NCBI GenBank assembly: GCA_009602735.1
Contig: WELA01003517.1
Location: 87,141-151,140, forward strand
Direction: 5' to 3'
Source: Mesotaenium endlicherianum
Lineage: Eukaryota; Streptophyta; Zygnematophyceae; Zygnematales; Mesotaeniaceae
Length of the DNA: 64,000 bases
Under the pieces are notes generated by a model. The model saw only the letters and a list, made by a program, of their open reading frames with translations, had not been told where the DNA came from and did no database searches. The position numbers were made by a program, and so were the translations under genes. This document shows, in pieces, positions 46,031 through 55,550 of this stretch. How positions within the stretch are numbered: position 1 is the stretch's first letter; every line of letters starts with the position of its first letter.

Positions 46031-47509
46031 TTACTGACTGTTGCTGTCTTTTAAAGGCTGGTCTTTTCTCTCGACCTTAGGCAGGTGCTTGACCGGACAC
46101 TGTTCTCTGTAGTGGCCTTTCTGCTGACAATGGTAGCAAGTAGATTTTGCTGAGGCTGGTCTCGGCTTAGTCCTACCACCACCCCTTCCATAGCCACCTC
46201 GAGAGGGACCACCTCTACCTCTAGACTGAATAGCATTGTACTCATACTCATATTCATCACCCTGATTATCCTCAGCCTGGTCTCCTTCAACTGCATTGTA
46301 GGAACCGTGGGGCTTTTTGACAATCTTAGACACCAAAGCGTTACTCTGGCGCTTGTGATTGAACTGCTGCTGATCCCAGGCGTCAGCATCCTGGATCAAG
46401 TCAGCCAGTTTCTCATACTTTTTCTCAGCAAAATGACCAGAGACCTCGGATTTCAAGCCATACCTGAAGTATGCTATCCTATACCGTTCTGGCAAATCAG
46501 GCTGCTTCATCATGTTCTCTTGGAACTTTTGAGCAAACTCAGCAACTGAAGTGGTCTGCTTCAGTGTCAGGGAGATCATCGCATAGATAGCTTTCTCCTG
46601 CTGGTTGATGACATCAAACTTCTCATGCAACTTCTCGACAAACTCTACCCACGTAGGGTCACCGAGTTGCCGAGCCTTACGCTCTTCCTTCCAGTAAAGC
46701 CACCAGTCTGCGGCACTGCCTTTCAGTAGCGCACCGGTGTGCCTGACCTTCTCGTAATCTTGCAGTTCTGGGTAGTTCTCCAGCCACTGCTCAACATCCG
46801 CGAGAAACTTGATCAGGTAATATTTTCTGTTTCCCTCAGGATCATAGTCCTGGGGAGGTTTCGGCTTGGGCTTACTAGGCCCTCGGCCACCACCACTAGT
46901 GGTGTGAGACCCCAGTTGGTCTCTGTCCCGGAGTAGGGACATTATGATTCTTTTGTCCTCCTGCTGGGACTGATACATGGTCGCCATTTGCGACTGCATC
47001 TGAACGAACAATGCTCCCAAGTCTACATTTTGGGGTGGTAGATTAGCAAATGCAGCAGCAGCATTGGCATCTACTCGCTGAGTAGTGTCCTCAACAATCC
47101 CTCTTGCTCCTGCAGCAGCAATTCCTGCCGCATTCAGCCGGTCACGTATTTGACCTAGGGGTACATTGAGTTGTACGGCAGGAGGTGGGTTCAGAACATT
47201 GGCCCTTGATGCCATAAGTTCTTCAACAGTGCGCTCGTCAGCTGGCTGTCCTTCCCTCCTTTGTATATCTTCAGCGGCCTTTGCTACTTGTTCAGCTTCT
47301 AGTCTGGCTATCTCCTCCTCAGCTTGCTGAGCTGCGACTGAGGCAATAGCAGCTGCCTCATCTGCAGCCTCCCTAGCTGCAGTATCCGCTACTGCTTCCG
47401 AATAGGTACGGTTTCCCGCTACATGGCTTTCCGCCTGGTTTTCGACATTCTCGTTATCCTGGTTCTCCATGTCTCGGGAGTTGCTAGTTTGAGACCTTGT
47501 CCTTACCAT
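46031..47509 (-). CDS. Gypsy C gag
   Basis: 492 residues starting [20 protein letters not shown]. An Ala/Glu-rich helix-forming region (about 50-110) is followed by the capsid-like core ([41 protein letters not shown]-type helices). A Gly/Arg-rich basic stretch (about 430-450) and one CCHC knuckle ([14 protein letters not shown]) complete it. It forms the particle and binds element RNA. TTTAAAA (46055-46049, minus) sits in the gag frame just before the stop, and pol lies in the -1 frame, which suggests frameshift expression. Confidence 0.92.
   Translation of the reverse strand: MVRTRSQTSNSRDMENQDNENVENQAESHVAGNRTYSEAVADTAAREAADEAAAIASVAAQQAEEEIARLEAEQVAKAAEDIQRREGQPADERTVEELMASRANVLNPPPAVQLNVPLGQIRDRLNAAGIAAAGARGIVEDTTQRVDANAAAAFANLPPQNVDLGALFVQMQSQMATMYQSQQEDKRIIMSLLRDRDQLGSHTTSGGGRGPSKPKPKPPQDYDPEGNRKYYLIKFLADVEQWLENYPELQDYEKVRHTGALLKGSAADWWLYWKEERKARQLGDPTWVEFVEKLHEKFDVINQQEKAIYAMISLTLKQTTSVAEFAQKFQENMMKQPDLPERYRIAYFRYGLKSEVSGHFAEKKYEKLADLIQDADAWDQQQFNHKRQSNALVSKIVKKPHGSYNAVEGDQAEDNQGDEYEYEYNAIQSRGRGGPSRGGYGRGGGRTKPRPASAKSTCYHCQQKGHYREQCPVKHLPKVERKDQPLKDSNSQ
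46049..46055 (-). promoter_or_regulatory. Probable -1 ribosomal frameshift heptamer between gag and pol
   Basis: T-TTA-AAA in the gag frame fits the X-XXY-YYZ rule and leads exactly into the pol frame, with the gag stop about five codons further on. The same heptamer is present in B (22844-22850) and A (29625-29631). Gag-pol frameshifting is a known strategy in Ty3/Gypsy elements; its use here is inferred. Confidence 0.6.
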
Positions 47510-47543
47510 ACAAAGAAGACTGTGATAACTGCTCCGATACCAC

Positions 47544-48263
47544 TGAAATGAATCGACTTACCAAATAGGCGATTAACAATTAATAAAGATCTTTATATCA
47601 GCAAGTAATCTTTATGGTATTTTCCGTTAACTGGTTAAACGGCAAAGGACAACACACTAGCAGTGAATAATACTCGTAAGTCAAATGCGAGTAAACTAGC
47701 ATCAATAATGCAAATCAGTAAACTCATACATAAGCAAGGTTAGAAGACAGTGCGTATCAATGGCTTCTCGCCTTGGATTCAGATCTCTCTCAGTAAGCTG
47801 TACAAGAGAGTTGGCCTCGTTTCCGAATGCCGAACTCGAGAGCAATGCCTAGCATATGTACATGGAATGAGTTTACTGTTCAACGGTCAGTGCGATGGCA
47901 CCGCCTACCCGGGAGTTAACCACGTTGGTAGGACCTCGGTTAACCAAATCCACCGCCATCTCCCATCATCCCGAATAGCCATCCATCATGGGGATGTCAT
48001 CTGGCCATTCATCTAGCAGGTCGTACTTAGATGCATATCAAGGCAGTTCGCTGCTACCGAGCACGGAAGTCAGCTGGCTGTCAAAGAATGTGTCAACAAG
48101 CTGACTTAAGTTGACTTCAGCCTGCTGCTTTCGGCCGAGTCATTGAACTGATAATTATGTAAAGTCCAGCAGACTGATTATTAACTAAAGTTCAGCAGGC
48201 TGAACTTAATTAACAATTAGATTTAAATGAATATTATATCCACTAATATACTGATTCATTACA
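47544..48263 (-). repeat. Gypsy C 5' LTR
   Basis: This 720-base LTR is followed (minus strand) after one base by the primer-binding site TGGTATCGGAGCA at 47542-47530. The duplication GTCGA lies at 48264-48268. Confidence 0.94.
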
Positions 48264-48268
48264 GTCGA

Positions 48269-49034
48269 CCCTTGTTGCCAATGCCATCATTTCTCCAAGA
48301 CTGGTAGGGTCCTTCAGCGCCACTTCCTTGGCCACAGTTGGCTTGAGTCCCCTCTTGAACTTGTCCATCATCTCCGACTCGTGCATGGATGGACATTGAA
48401 GCACCAGCTCGTTGAAGCGCGATACATACTCCTCTATGCTTCCTCGTTGACGAAGGCGCACCAATAGATTTCGTGCGGTAGCCTCGGGTGCAATAGGTTG
48501 AAATTGCCTCTTCAAGCAGAGCTGATCAACAGTAGCAGGAATTCCAGACAGCTGCTCCTCTCGTTCATACCAAGCTCCAGCACTCTTCTGCAACAAAGTT
48601 ATGACAAAGGCGACTTGCCTGTCGGGCGTGAGCGCAGAATACTCCATAAACTTCTTCACTCCAAAAATCTATTGATGAACAGGCGGCGATCCACGCTCTC
48701 CAGTGTACACTTCAGGCTTAGGCACACGCACTCTCGATGCGGGTGGAATAACTGGTTGCACCACTGGGTTAACATGAATTGGTGGTACAACGGGTGCAGG
48801 TGCCGAATTCGTCGAAGCAGCATTCCCAATAACAACTCGCACCATTCTCTCCACTTCCGCGCGCATATTTTGTTGGAATGGGGCGTAGACTTCTCCTCCA
48901 ATTGCATTCGCCATTTGCCTTAGCATCGCCTGCATCTCCTGTTGCTCTCTAGTCATTGTTGGTGCTGCCTGCTGCCCCGCGCGCTCGACATGCTCGACAT
49001 GTTCGCCTCCTCCAGCTGCCGGCTGCGACTCCAT
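48269..49034 (-). pseudogene. Gypsy D gag, first part (fossil)
   Basis: It starts MESQPAAGGGEHVEHVERAG. A Val/Pro-rich region and VRVPKPEVYTGERGSPP lead into the gag core (FMEYSALTPDRQVAFVITLL; CPSMHESEMMDKFKRGLKP), a typical retrotransposon gag. It is interrupted by Gypsy C at the GTCGA duplication and continues at 39463-39209. Confidence 0.8.
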
Positions 49035-49071
49035 AATATAATATGCAAACTAGCCCAGCTCTGATACCAAA

Positions 49072-49815
49072 TGAAAGGGGCAGAGTGCCCTAGTGGAAGC
49101 GTAGTGACTCACGAGGAACAAAGCTAGCTGCAATCATACTCAAGAGTGCAGCGGCATATTGCTAAGAAAGCTTAGGAAAATTATTTGACATTTTGAGTGG
49201 CAAGAAACTGCTCACAAATGATGAAGGATGAAAGGTCTTGTCATTACAAACCCGTAGAAATTTACAGAAGTGAAAACTGATAAGAAACAAAGAAGTTATG
49301 CCTATTTATAATTTTCTGCCTAAATGCTCCTCTCTAGAAGGAAGCTACGGATTTTCCCAAGTGTTCGTCAAATCGTCCCTTTCAGAATATTCGTGAGTAA
49401 GCCAGATCAGTCTAATCTGACGTGGCGGGCCAAATTGACGTCCACCTACATGCCTCGACATTACTAGAATATTCTATCTTAGACGCGCTAGGCTAAACCG
49501 AAACTTCTAGGTAAATCGACCTAGTCGGCACTCCGCGTCAGCCGAACTTACGTGAAGGTTCGAGTTCATTCTAACGGGCCAGATCGCTCGACGTTGTCGG
49601 TTAATTCGACGGTCGCGCTCACCGCGAATTAAGGACAGTCGTCAACCGACCTCAAAACTAATTAAATTTTGAAAATCCGTAACTCTCTGAATACTTGACC
49701 AAATTCGATGAACTTTATATCAAAATGACCAAAAAAATGCACTCTATACTATTATATAAACAAAACACACTTCCATGAAACTCAAAAATGCACTTTATAA
49801 ACCTATGACCTTACA
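49072..49815 (-). repeat. Gypsy D 5' LTR
   Basis: This 744-base LTR starts TGTAAGGTCATAGG and ends CCCTTTCA on the minus strand, two bases before the primer-binding site TGGTATCAGAGC. Its first half matches 35238-35600. Confidence 0.88.
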
Positions 49816-50137
49816 AGAAGGCCAGCTGACAGACCTCGAGGGTTGTCCAGATCTAGGTCCAGATCTCAGTCCCCTGATCCTGGAGCCCTAGGAACAACCC
49901 CCTAAACATCAAAACTATCCTCCAGTCAAGCCTTGCTGGAGGTCTCTCTGTTTGCACCCCACAACGGAAGTGGACTGAGGGTGGAGGTGACAATTCACCG
50001 TCATTAGTGATCCCCACAGCTAGGCAACAGTGTTGAAGCAAGAGGCAGGCGGTGGAGGGGTAGTTCTGTTAGTTCCCTGACCAGATAATTTTATAGTTTA
50101 ATGATGTCGAGGCGACAACAATTTAAGTTGGAGGGAT
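49816..50137 (+). pseudogene. Gypsy A ORF3 end, 3' hairpin and polypurine tract
   Basis: 49816-49905 resumes the ORF3 tail of Gypsy A (RRPADRPRGLSRSRSRSQSP). A noncoding stretch follows, then the hairpin TGTCG-AGG-CGACA (50105-50117) and the polypurine tract AAGTTGGAGGGAT that abuts the 3' LTR. Confidence 0.8.
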
Positions 50138-50851
50138 TGTAATGAATCAGTATATTGGTAGATATAATACTCATTTATAGTAGTTAATTAAGTTCAGCTT
50201 GCTGAACTATAGTTAACATTCAGTCTGCTTGACTTTATATAATTATCAGTTAAATGACTCAGCCGAGAGCAGCAGGCTGAAGTCAATTTAGGTCAGCTTG
50301 CTAACACATTCTTTGACAGCCAGCTGACTTCCGTACTCGGTGGCAGCGAACTGCCTAGATATGCATCTAAGTGTGATATGCTAGATGAATGACCAAATGA
50401 CATGCTTGGGATGGATGGCGATTTGGGATGATGGGAGACGGCGGTGGATTTGGTTAATCGAGGTCCTACCAACGTGCTTAACTCCCGGGTAGGCGGTGCC
50501 ATCGCACTTGCCGTTGAACAGTAAACTCATTCCATGTACATAGGCTAAACATTGCTCTCGAGTTCGGCATTCGAAAACAAGGCCAACTTTCTTGTACTGC
50601 TTACTGGGAGATATCTGAATCCAAGGCGAGAAGCCATTGATACGCATTGTCTTCTAGCTTTGCTTATGTATGAGTTTACTGATTGCATTATTGATGCGAG
50701 TTTACTTGCATTTGACTTGCGAGTATTGTCCACTGCTAGTGTGTTGTCTTTTGCTGATTAATCAGTTAACAGAAAATACCATAAAGATTACTTGCTGATA
50801 TAAAGATCTTCATTAATTGTTAATCGCTTATTGGTAAGTTGATTCATTTTA
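50138..50851 (+). repeat. Gypsy A 3' LTR
   Basis: This 714-base LTR is about 94 % identical to 18338-19055. It starts TGTAATGAATCAG and is followed by the duplication TCCAC (50852-50856). Confidence 0.92.
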
Positions 50852-50856
50852 TCCAC

Positions 50857-53000
50857 CACGCTCCTCAGTTCGCCTCGCCGGCAAAGAGCTTATTCCATAC
50901 AAACAATTTCATCAGACAGGCATGGATCACACAGCCCAGATAGCTCTCACTGTCCACCAGGCAGCCAATGATCCCACCTCTGTGCAGGATGCCCTCTGAA
51001 GGCCTGACAAAGCCCACTGGATTGCAGCCATGAATGCAGAATTGGAATCCATCTATGTCAACCACACTTATGATCTGGTCCCACGCCCTCCCGGCATCAA
51101 GTGTATTCCCACTATGTGGATTTTCGCCACCAAGAGGACTCTAACAGGAGACATTGCCAAATACAAAGCCAGATTGGTAACTCTGGGCAATCAACAAACA
51201 GAAGGCGTTGACTATGAGGAAACTTACAGTCCCATGGTAAAGTACACCTCCCTCCGCATGGTTTCTGTTGCAACCACAGCCCCTGCACATGCCTGTCCAC
51301 CAAATAGATGTGCAGACAAGTTTTCTCAATGGAGCCATCCACGAAGAAGTCTACCTCCTCCAACCTTTTGGCTACAAGGATCCCTTCTGCCTAGACTATG
51401 TCTGCAAGCTCAACAAAGTCCTCTATGGTCTCAAACAGGCCCCCAGAGCCTGGCATCTTCGCATCAACCAATTTCTGCTGGCACTTGGTTTAGAAAAGAG
51501 CAAGGCAGTCTTTGTCTCTATGTACGACATGCTCCTGACTGGCTACTCTATATTCTATGTGGACGATCTGGTCTTGGCCTCCACAGATCCAGAATTTCTC
51601 ACCGCAGTCAAAACCAGACTCTCAGAAGAATTTAGGATGACAGACTTGGGTCCTGTCAAACAGTGCCTTGGCATGCACATTCATCAAGATCTCTCAGTCG
51701 GCACAATCACTATGTTCCAGTCTCACTATATCAAGAACATCCTGGACAAATATGGTTTCTCCTCTTCCTCATCAGTGGTCACCCCCATGGAGACATCTTG
51801 CCGGCTGTCCTCACGTGACTCTCCTCTCACACAAGATGACAAAGTCATCATGAATCATCATCACTATTCCCAGGCTTGTGGCAGTTCGATGTATGCAATC
51901 TCCTGCACAAGGCCAGACATTTCCCATGCGCTTAGCAAAGTGGCTGCCTACATGCACAACCCAGGCCAGAAGCATTGGGATGCGGTCAGAAGAATCTTCA
52001 AGTACCTCAAAGGCAATGATTATCAAATCGTCTTCACCAGCAAGGATCCTGATCTTCCTCCCTATGCCTACACAGACTCTGATCATGCAGCTGACCCTGA
52101 CTACAGACGCTCTACAGGGGGCTATGTCTTCATCCTATGAGACGGTCCAATTTCTTGGGATTCAAAAAACTCACCAAGATTGTGGACTCCTCCACATCCG
52201 CTGAGTATTTGGCCCTGCACAAAGCAGTCAAGCATGCACTTCATATTAGGCAACTCATGGAGGACCTTGGCTTTCCCCAGGCAGAATCCACAGCTATCTT
52301 CACAGACTCCTCTGGGGCTCTCTCTATTTGCAAACGCGACCAGATAGAGCAGGACAGCAAGACAGTGGAACTTGTAGAACATATTATTAGGCAAGAATAC
52401 GGTCTTCTCCATATCTTTGGGGTTGAAAGAAACTCACCAAGATTGTGGACTCCTCCACATCCGCTGAGTATTTCGCCCTGCACAAAGCAGTCAAGCATGC
52501 ACTTCATGTTAGGCAACTCATGGAGGACCTTGGCTTTCCCCAGGCAGAGCCCACAGCTATCTTCACAGACTCCTCTAGGGCTCTCTCTACTTGCAAACAC
52601 GACCAGATGGAGCAGGACAGCAAGGCAGTGGAACTTGCAGAACATATTATTAGGCAAGAATGCAGTCTTCTCCATATCTGTCCACTAAAGATCTCCACCA
52701 AGAACAATGTTGCAAACATCATGACTAAGGCAGTCCCTGGCCCCAAGCACCATGCAGCCTGCAAGCAGATGCAGCTGCTCCATCCTGCCACACTTCAGCA
52801 AGCTAACACAGCTTTCACAGACCAAGAGACTGCCTCCTCTGCACGTGAGGCTGAAGAAGGTACCTCCACTTGGAAACCTTTTCCTCCAGGGTTCCCTCCC
52901 CTCCCAGCCATGGCCTACCCAGAGACACCAGCTCTTCAGGCGCCTTTTGGGTCACTGAGCTGTGACTCCTGTGACACATCACCCTCTGCTCTGCCTTAAG
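50857..53000 (+). pseudogene. Copia reverse transcriptase-RNase H region (fossil)
   Basis: The region resumes Copia directly after Gypsy A. It shows WIFATKRTLTGDIAKYKARL, VHQIDVQTSFLNGAIHEEVY, YGLKQAPRAWH and IFYVDDLVLAST, then LGMHIHQDLSVGTI and RPDISHALSKVAAYMHNPG, followed by RNase H segments (TDSDHAADPDYRRSTGGY). The order and motifs are typical Ty1/Copia. It is interrupted, and its RNase H end appears partly repeated. Confidence 0.87.
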
Positions 53001-53955
53001 TAGACATGCCTTTGTTGCCCTCCAGCCTCCTTCCAGGCCCCCATACTGCTTATCTTCCACAGGGCGAGTTTTTCCCCACCACAGATCCACAGGTGGCACA
53101 GGACGCTCCTGCCATTCCCCAGTTCAGTTACAATCCTTATCACTTAGGCAATCCTGATTTTATGGACCTTACAGAGGATAGCTCAGACTCTCTCCAGATT
53201 GTAAGTCGAGACATCTCATGAAGGATCTTTCTTACCTCTCTTATATCGTTCTGGTACATAGTACTTCCAATAGTCTGCTTCATTTCAAAATCTCCTAATT
53301 GCACTTTCAGCCACTCAGTTTCTACCTCATCCAACCCCTCATCTTGCAGTGCACTCTCAACATTCAGCAACAAAATTTTCAAACATTCCACAATCTTTCC
53401 TAATTCCTTCTTCATTTTTCTCCCGGAGTTCCACACCAGATCTCAAATTTTTCACTATACACATCTGACATTCTCCCCACAGCGGCACAGCCTCCCACTT
53501 CAACGACTTTTTAGCATTATTTCGCTCACATGACCTCTCTCCCAGTCCTATGAATCGCCTCTGCACAAACTCAACTATTCCCATCGGCAGCCAGACAAGC
53601 ACACCACACACTGACTCAATTCACTCGAGCACCCAATCTTCAGACGTTCTCCCTCCTAGCAGGCTCTTTTTCACAAAGACATTGAACATTCTCTTTTTCC
53701 AATTAATTCAATTCGTCTTCCAGCCTTGCTTTCACCCACAGCCGCGATGCATCGTTGAGGTCTTGGCTTTCATTGGTCCAGGTCAAGCCCAGTGCTGTCC
53801 TGGCGCCTCCATTCGTTCTGCAGCGTCATCAACCGCTGACATCAGCCTCATCCTATCTTGGCGGCACGCTCTTCAACACGTCCCCTGTGCTCTCCTAGTC
53901 AACTTCACACGTCAACTTTGGCCGTCGTCACTCCGTGACTCTGTCCAGGGGGGCA

Positions 53956-54395
53956 TGTTGACTATATCTAGACTTCACAAGTCAACTTACTGATGTCGGT
54001 CATATGTCGGTCGCACGTGTTCACACGTGTGATCTCACGTGCTAAGTCAAACTTGCTAGTCAGTTGAGCTATTTGTGTTCACACTATGAAATAAAGAGTT
54101 GAACTAATCTTTCATGACAGTTAGCAACTTGTGAGTGCATTTGTATCTCTCGAGAGTTAGAGATTCTAGATAGATTCTTGATATTGCAAATTCTAGCTTC
54201 TAGCATTTCACAAGCTCTAGAAGTTGCAGTTTATCTGATCCATTCATTTTATGCACATAGATATTATGTTAGTTAGTTCCTCGTTAGCCTCTGCTAAGTA
54301 TAAAAGCAAGAGAACAAGATGTAAACAATTGGTTAAGAAAAGTTTATCATTTCTCCAATCAAGTTTTATAAAATTTCTAATAGAGAAGTCTAACA
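53956..54395 (+). repeat. Copia 3' LTR
   Basis: This 440-base LTR is preceded by a GGGGGGCA purine tract. It starts TGTTGACTAT, carries the same three CACGTG boxes (54014-54041) and a TATAAAAG box near 54300, and is followed by GAGTG. Confidence 0.93.
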
Positions 54396-55104
54396 GAGTG
54401 CATGGATTTATTAAATATACGAGGGGAGGTACATTCAACTCTAGCACAAAACTCATTCACAAATTTGAAAATAATGACGATACCATGTGTTAAAGTGCTT
54501 ACAACATTGAACAGAGATCCCGTGAATGTGCAACCAAATTGGGCTATGGGACGAATGATGAGCATGCGTGTTGTAGCCAATTGCTGTCAATGTTCTTTAG
54601 GCCATAGTTACTAAGGACGTTCTGTAATTTGATGCGGTTCTATTGTGCAAATCCATGCAAGTATCAAAGATACAATAGAAAGCTTGATCTCCCACGATCA
54701 AGATCATAGGATTTCTAAAGTGGTTGCTATTTGCTTTATCAAATGACGGGCTATGCGATAATAAGACTGGACACTTGAACATTTCACATTCTTTGAACTA
54801 AGAGGGCGAAAAGTTTGTGACGCAATTAGCATATAAGTTTAGAATACATGTACTGCTATTTGATTGTCCCATTGTGTTTTTCAAATGCATAAGACCGCTC
54901 AAATTAACGACTTCGTTAGCTGGTTGGCAGCTAGTGCATACTAAAGTGGGACACATGCGAGAATAAAAGACCTGAAACCAGCGGCACACTTGTTCGGTGG
55001 CCCTGTCGAGCGTCAAAAACTACTTCTCGACAGGAAGGGAAAGAAAGCTTCCGAGTTGAGACGTCCGAAAGGTTCCCGACAGAGCAGTAGCGCAAAGTGG
55101 CACC

Positions 55105-55112
55105 TTCCAGAA
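55105..55112 (+). promoter_or_regulatory. Two-unit heat-shock element
   Basis: TTCCAGAA (TTCnnGAA) lies about 440 bases upstream of the Hsp110 start codon. A pair alone is weak evidence, but a perfect three-unit element lies nearby. Confidence 0.4.
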
Positions 55113-55269
55113 GAACGAGCATATTTTCTAGAGACTCATCATGGCCGTTAGATGAGTCCAAGCACGAGTAACAACTGTCGCACCATTGAAGTCGAGTATT
55201 CGCCGCTTCAGGCTGTTTTGAAAATGAAGGGTTGAAGAGCCATCTTGGTCAATTTCGGTACACCTATGC

Positions 55270-55282
55270 TTCCAGAAACTTC
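55270..55282 (+). promoter_or_regulatory. Three-unit heat-shock element
   Basis: TTCcaGAAacTTC is a perfect run of three alternating 5-base units, the minimum for a heat-shock-factor trimer. An imperfect unit pair (TTCtgGAG, 55286-55293) follows. It lies 269-281 bases upstream of the Hsp110 ATG, which fits a heat-inducible chaperone gene. Confidence 0.75.
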
Positions 55283-55550
55283 TCCTTCTGGAGGACCCCT
55301 GTCCTGAGTCCTGACCGACTCGTAAGTAGTGTGTAGAACGTTTTCAAGTCATGCAGACCGGGAAATGCTCTGGAGTGCCAGGTTGTCGTTCTTAACAGGC
55401 ACAGAAACCTTCTTCCTTCGCATCAGCGATAAGGTGCATATCATTCTGCCGTTATAGGAAAGACGGCTTGCTATGCAACTTTGAAGTCAGCAAATTTAAA
55501 GATTTAGTACTGCTCGGTGGTAAACAGAAGTCACCTTTTATTCTTTCAAG

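Larger units (their letters stand above)
39469..48263 (-). mobile_element. Gypsy C: apparently whole chromovirus with ORF3, inserted in Gypsy D gag
   Basis: Gypsy C is 8,795 bases on the minus strand. LTRs are 47544-48263 (5') and 39469-40188 (3'), both 720 bases; the duplication is GTCGA (39464-39468 and 48264-48268). The primer-binding site TGGTATCGGAGCA is at 47530-47542. Order: gag 47509-46031, pol 45962-42246, internal hairpin and polypurine tract 42218-42182, ORF3 42002-40302, hairpin 40222-40208, 3' polypurine tract 40203-40189. All three reading frames look complete. About 20 differences between the LTRs (about 3 %) indicate it is not a very recent insert. It is the innermost element of this branch. 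Confidence 0.94.
35238..49815 (-). mobile_element. Gypsy D: second chromovirus family, inserted in Gypsy A ORF3
   Basis: Gypsy D is a minus-strand Ty3/Gypsy element with about 5.8 kb of its own sequence. Its 5' LTR is 49072-49815; the primer-binding site TGGTATCAGAGC (49058-49069, minus) matches the plant initiator Met-tRNA end. gag runs from 49034 to 48269 and, after the Gypsy C insertion, from 39463 to about 39210. Protease follows at about 39.2-38.9 kb, reverse transcriptase-RNase H about 38.5-37.05 kb, integrase about 37.0-36.1 kb and chromodomain about 35.7 kb. A purine tract adjoins a partial 3' LTR (35238-35600). The shared parts of the LTRs differ at about 6 %. No matching target duplication is visible. 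It is a fossil with a handful of breaks. Confidence 0.88.
18338..50851 (+). mobile_element. Gypsy A: Ty3/Gypsy chromovirus with extra ORF3, inserted in Copia
   Basis: Gypsy A has about 9.0 kb of its own sequence. LTRs are 18338-19055 and 50138-50851; the target duplication is TCCAC (18333-18337 and 50852-50856). The primer-binding site starts at 19056 (TGGTATTGGAGCA) and the polypurine tract lies at 50121-50137. Parts: gag from about 19.09 kb, interrupted by Gypsy B and resuming at 29544; pol about 29.63-33.4 kb, ending in a chromodomain; ORF3 from about 33.79 kb, interrupted by Gypsy D and resuming at 49816. The LTRs differ at about 6 %, so it is older than B and C. It is a badly decayed fossil with a dozen or more breaks. 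Confidence 0.92.
15382..54395 (+). mobile_element. Ty1/Copia LTR retrotransposon (outermost of five nested elements)
   Basis: A Copia element of about 6.5 kb of its own sequence is stretched to 39 kb by nested insertions. LTRs are 15382-15839 and 53956-54395, flanked by the duplication GAGTG (15377-15381 and 54396-54400). The primer-binding site TGGTATCGGAGCA starts at 15840 and is near-complementary to the initiator Met-tRNA end. A G-rich polypurine tract sits just before 53956. Part order (gag, protease, integrase, then reverse transcriptase-RNase H) is diagnostic of Copia. gag starts near 15903; integrase (17.22-18.33 kb) has DNGG and PQQNG; after the Gypsy A insertion the reverse transcriptase (50.86-52.69 kb) has YVDD. 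The LTRs differ at about 6 %. The element is a fossil with roughly half a dozen or more breaks besides the insertion. Confidence 0.92.
54401..55550. other. Flank of the Copia element and promoter region of the Hsp110 gene
   Basis: 54401-55000 is AT-rich, with only short open frames (up to 72 codons) and no family recognised. Several minus-strand frames (54377-55016) look mildly protein-like, but nothing supports a gene. From about 55080 the stretch holds heat-shock elements and reads as the Hsp110 promoter and 5' UTR. Confidence 0.55.

Noticed and set aside
54377-55161. Set of short minus-strand frames near the Copia end as an old gene
   Set aside because: Each is under 80 codons and in a different frame, with no family resemblance and no consistent splice sites.
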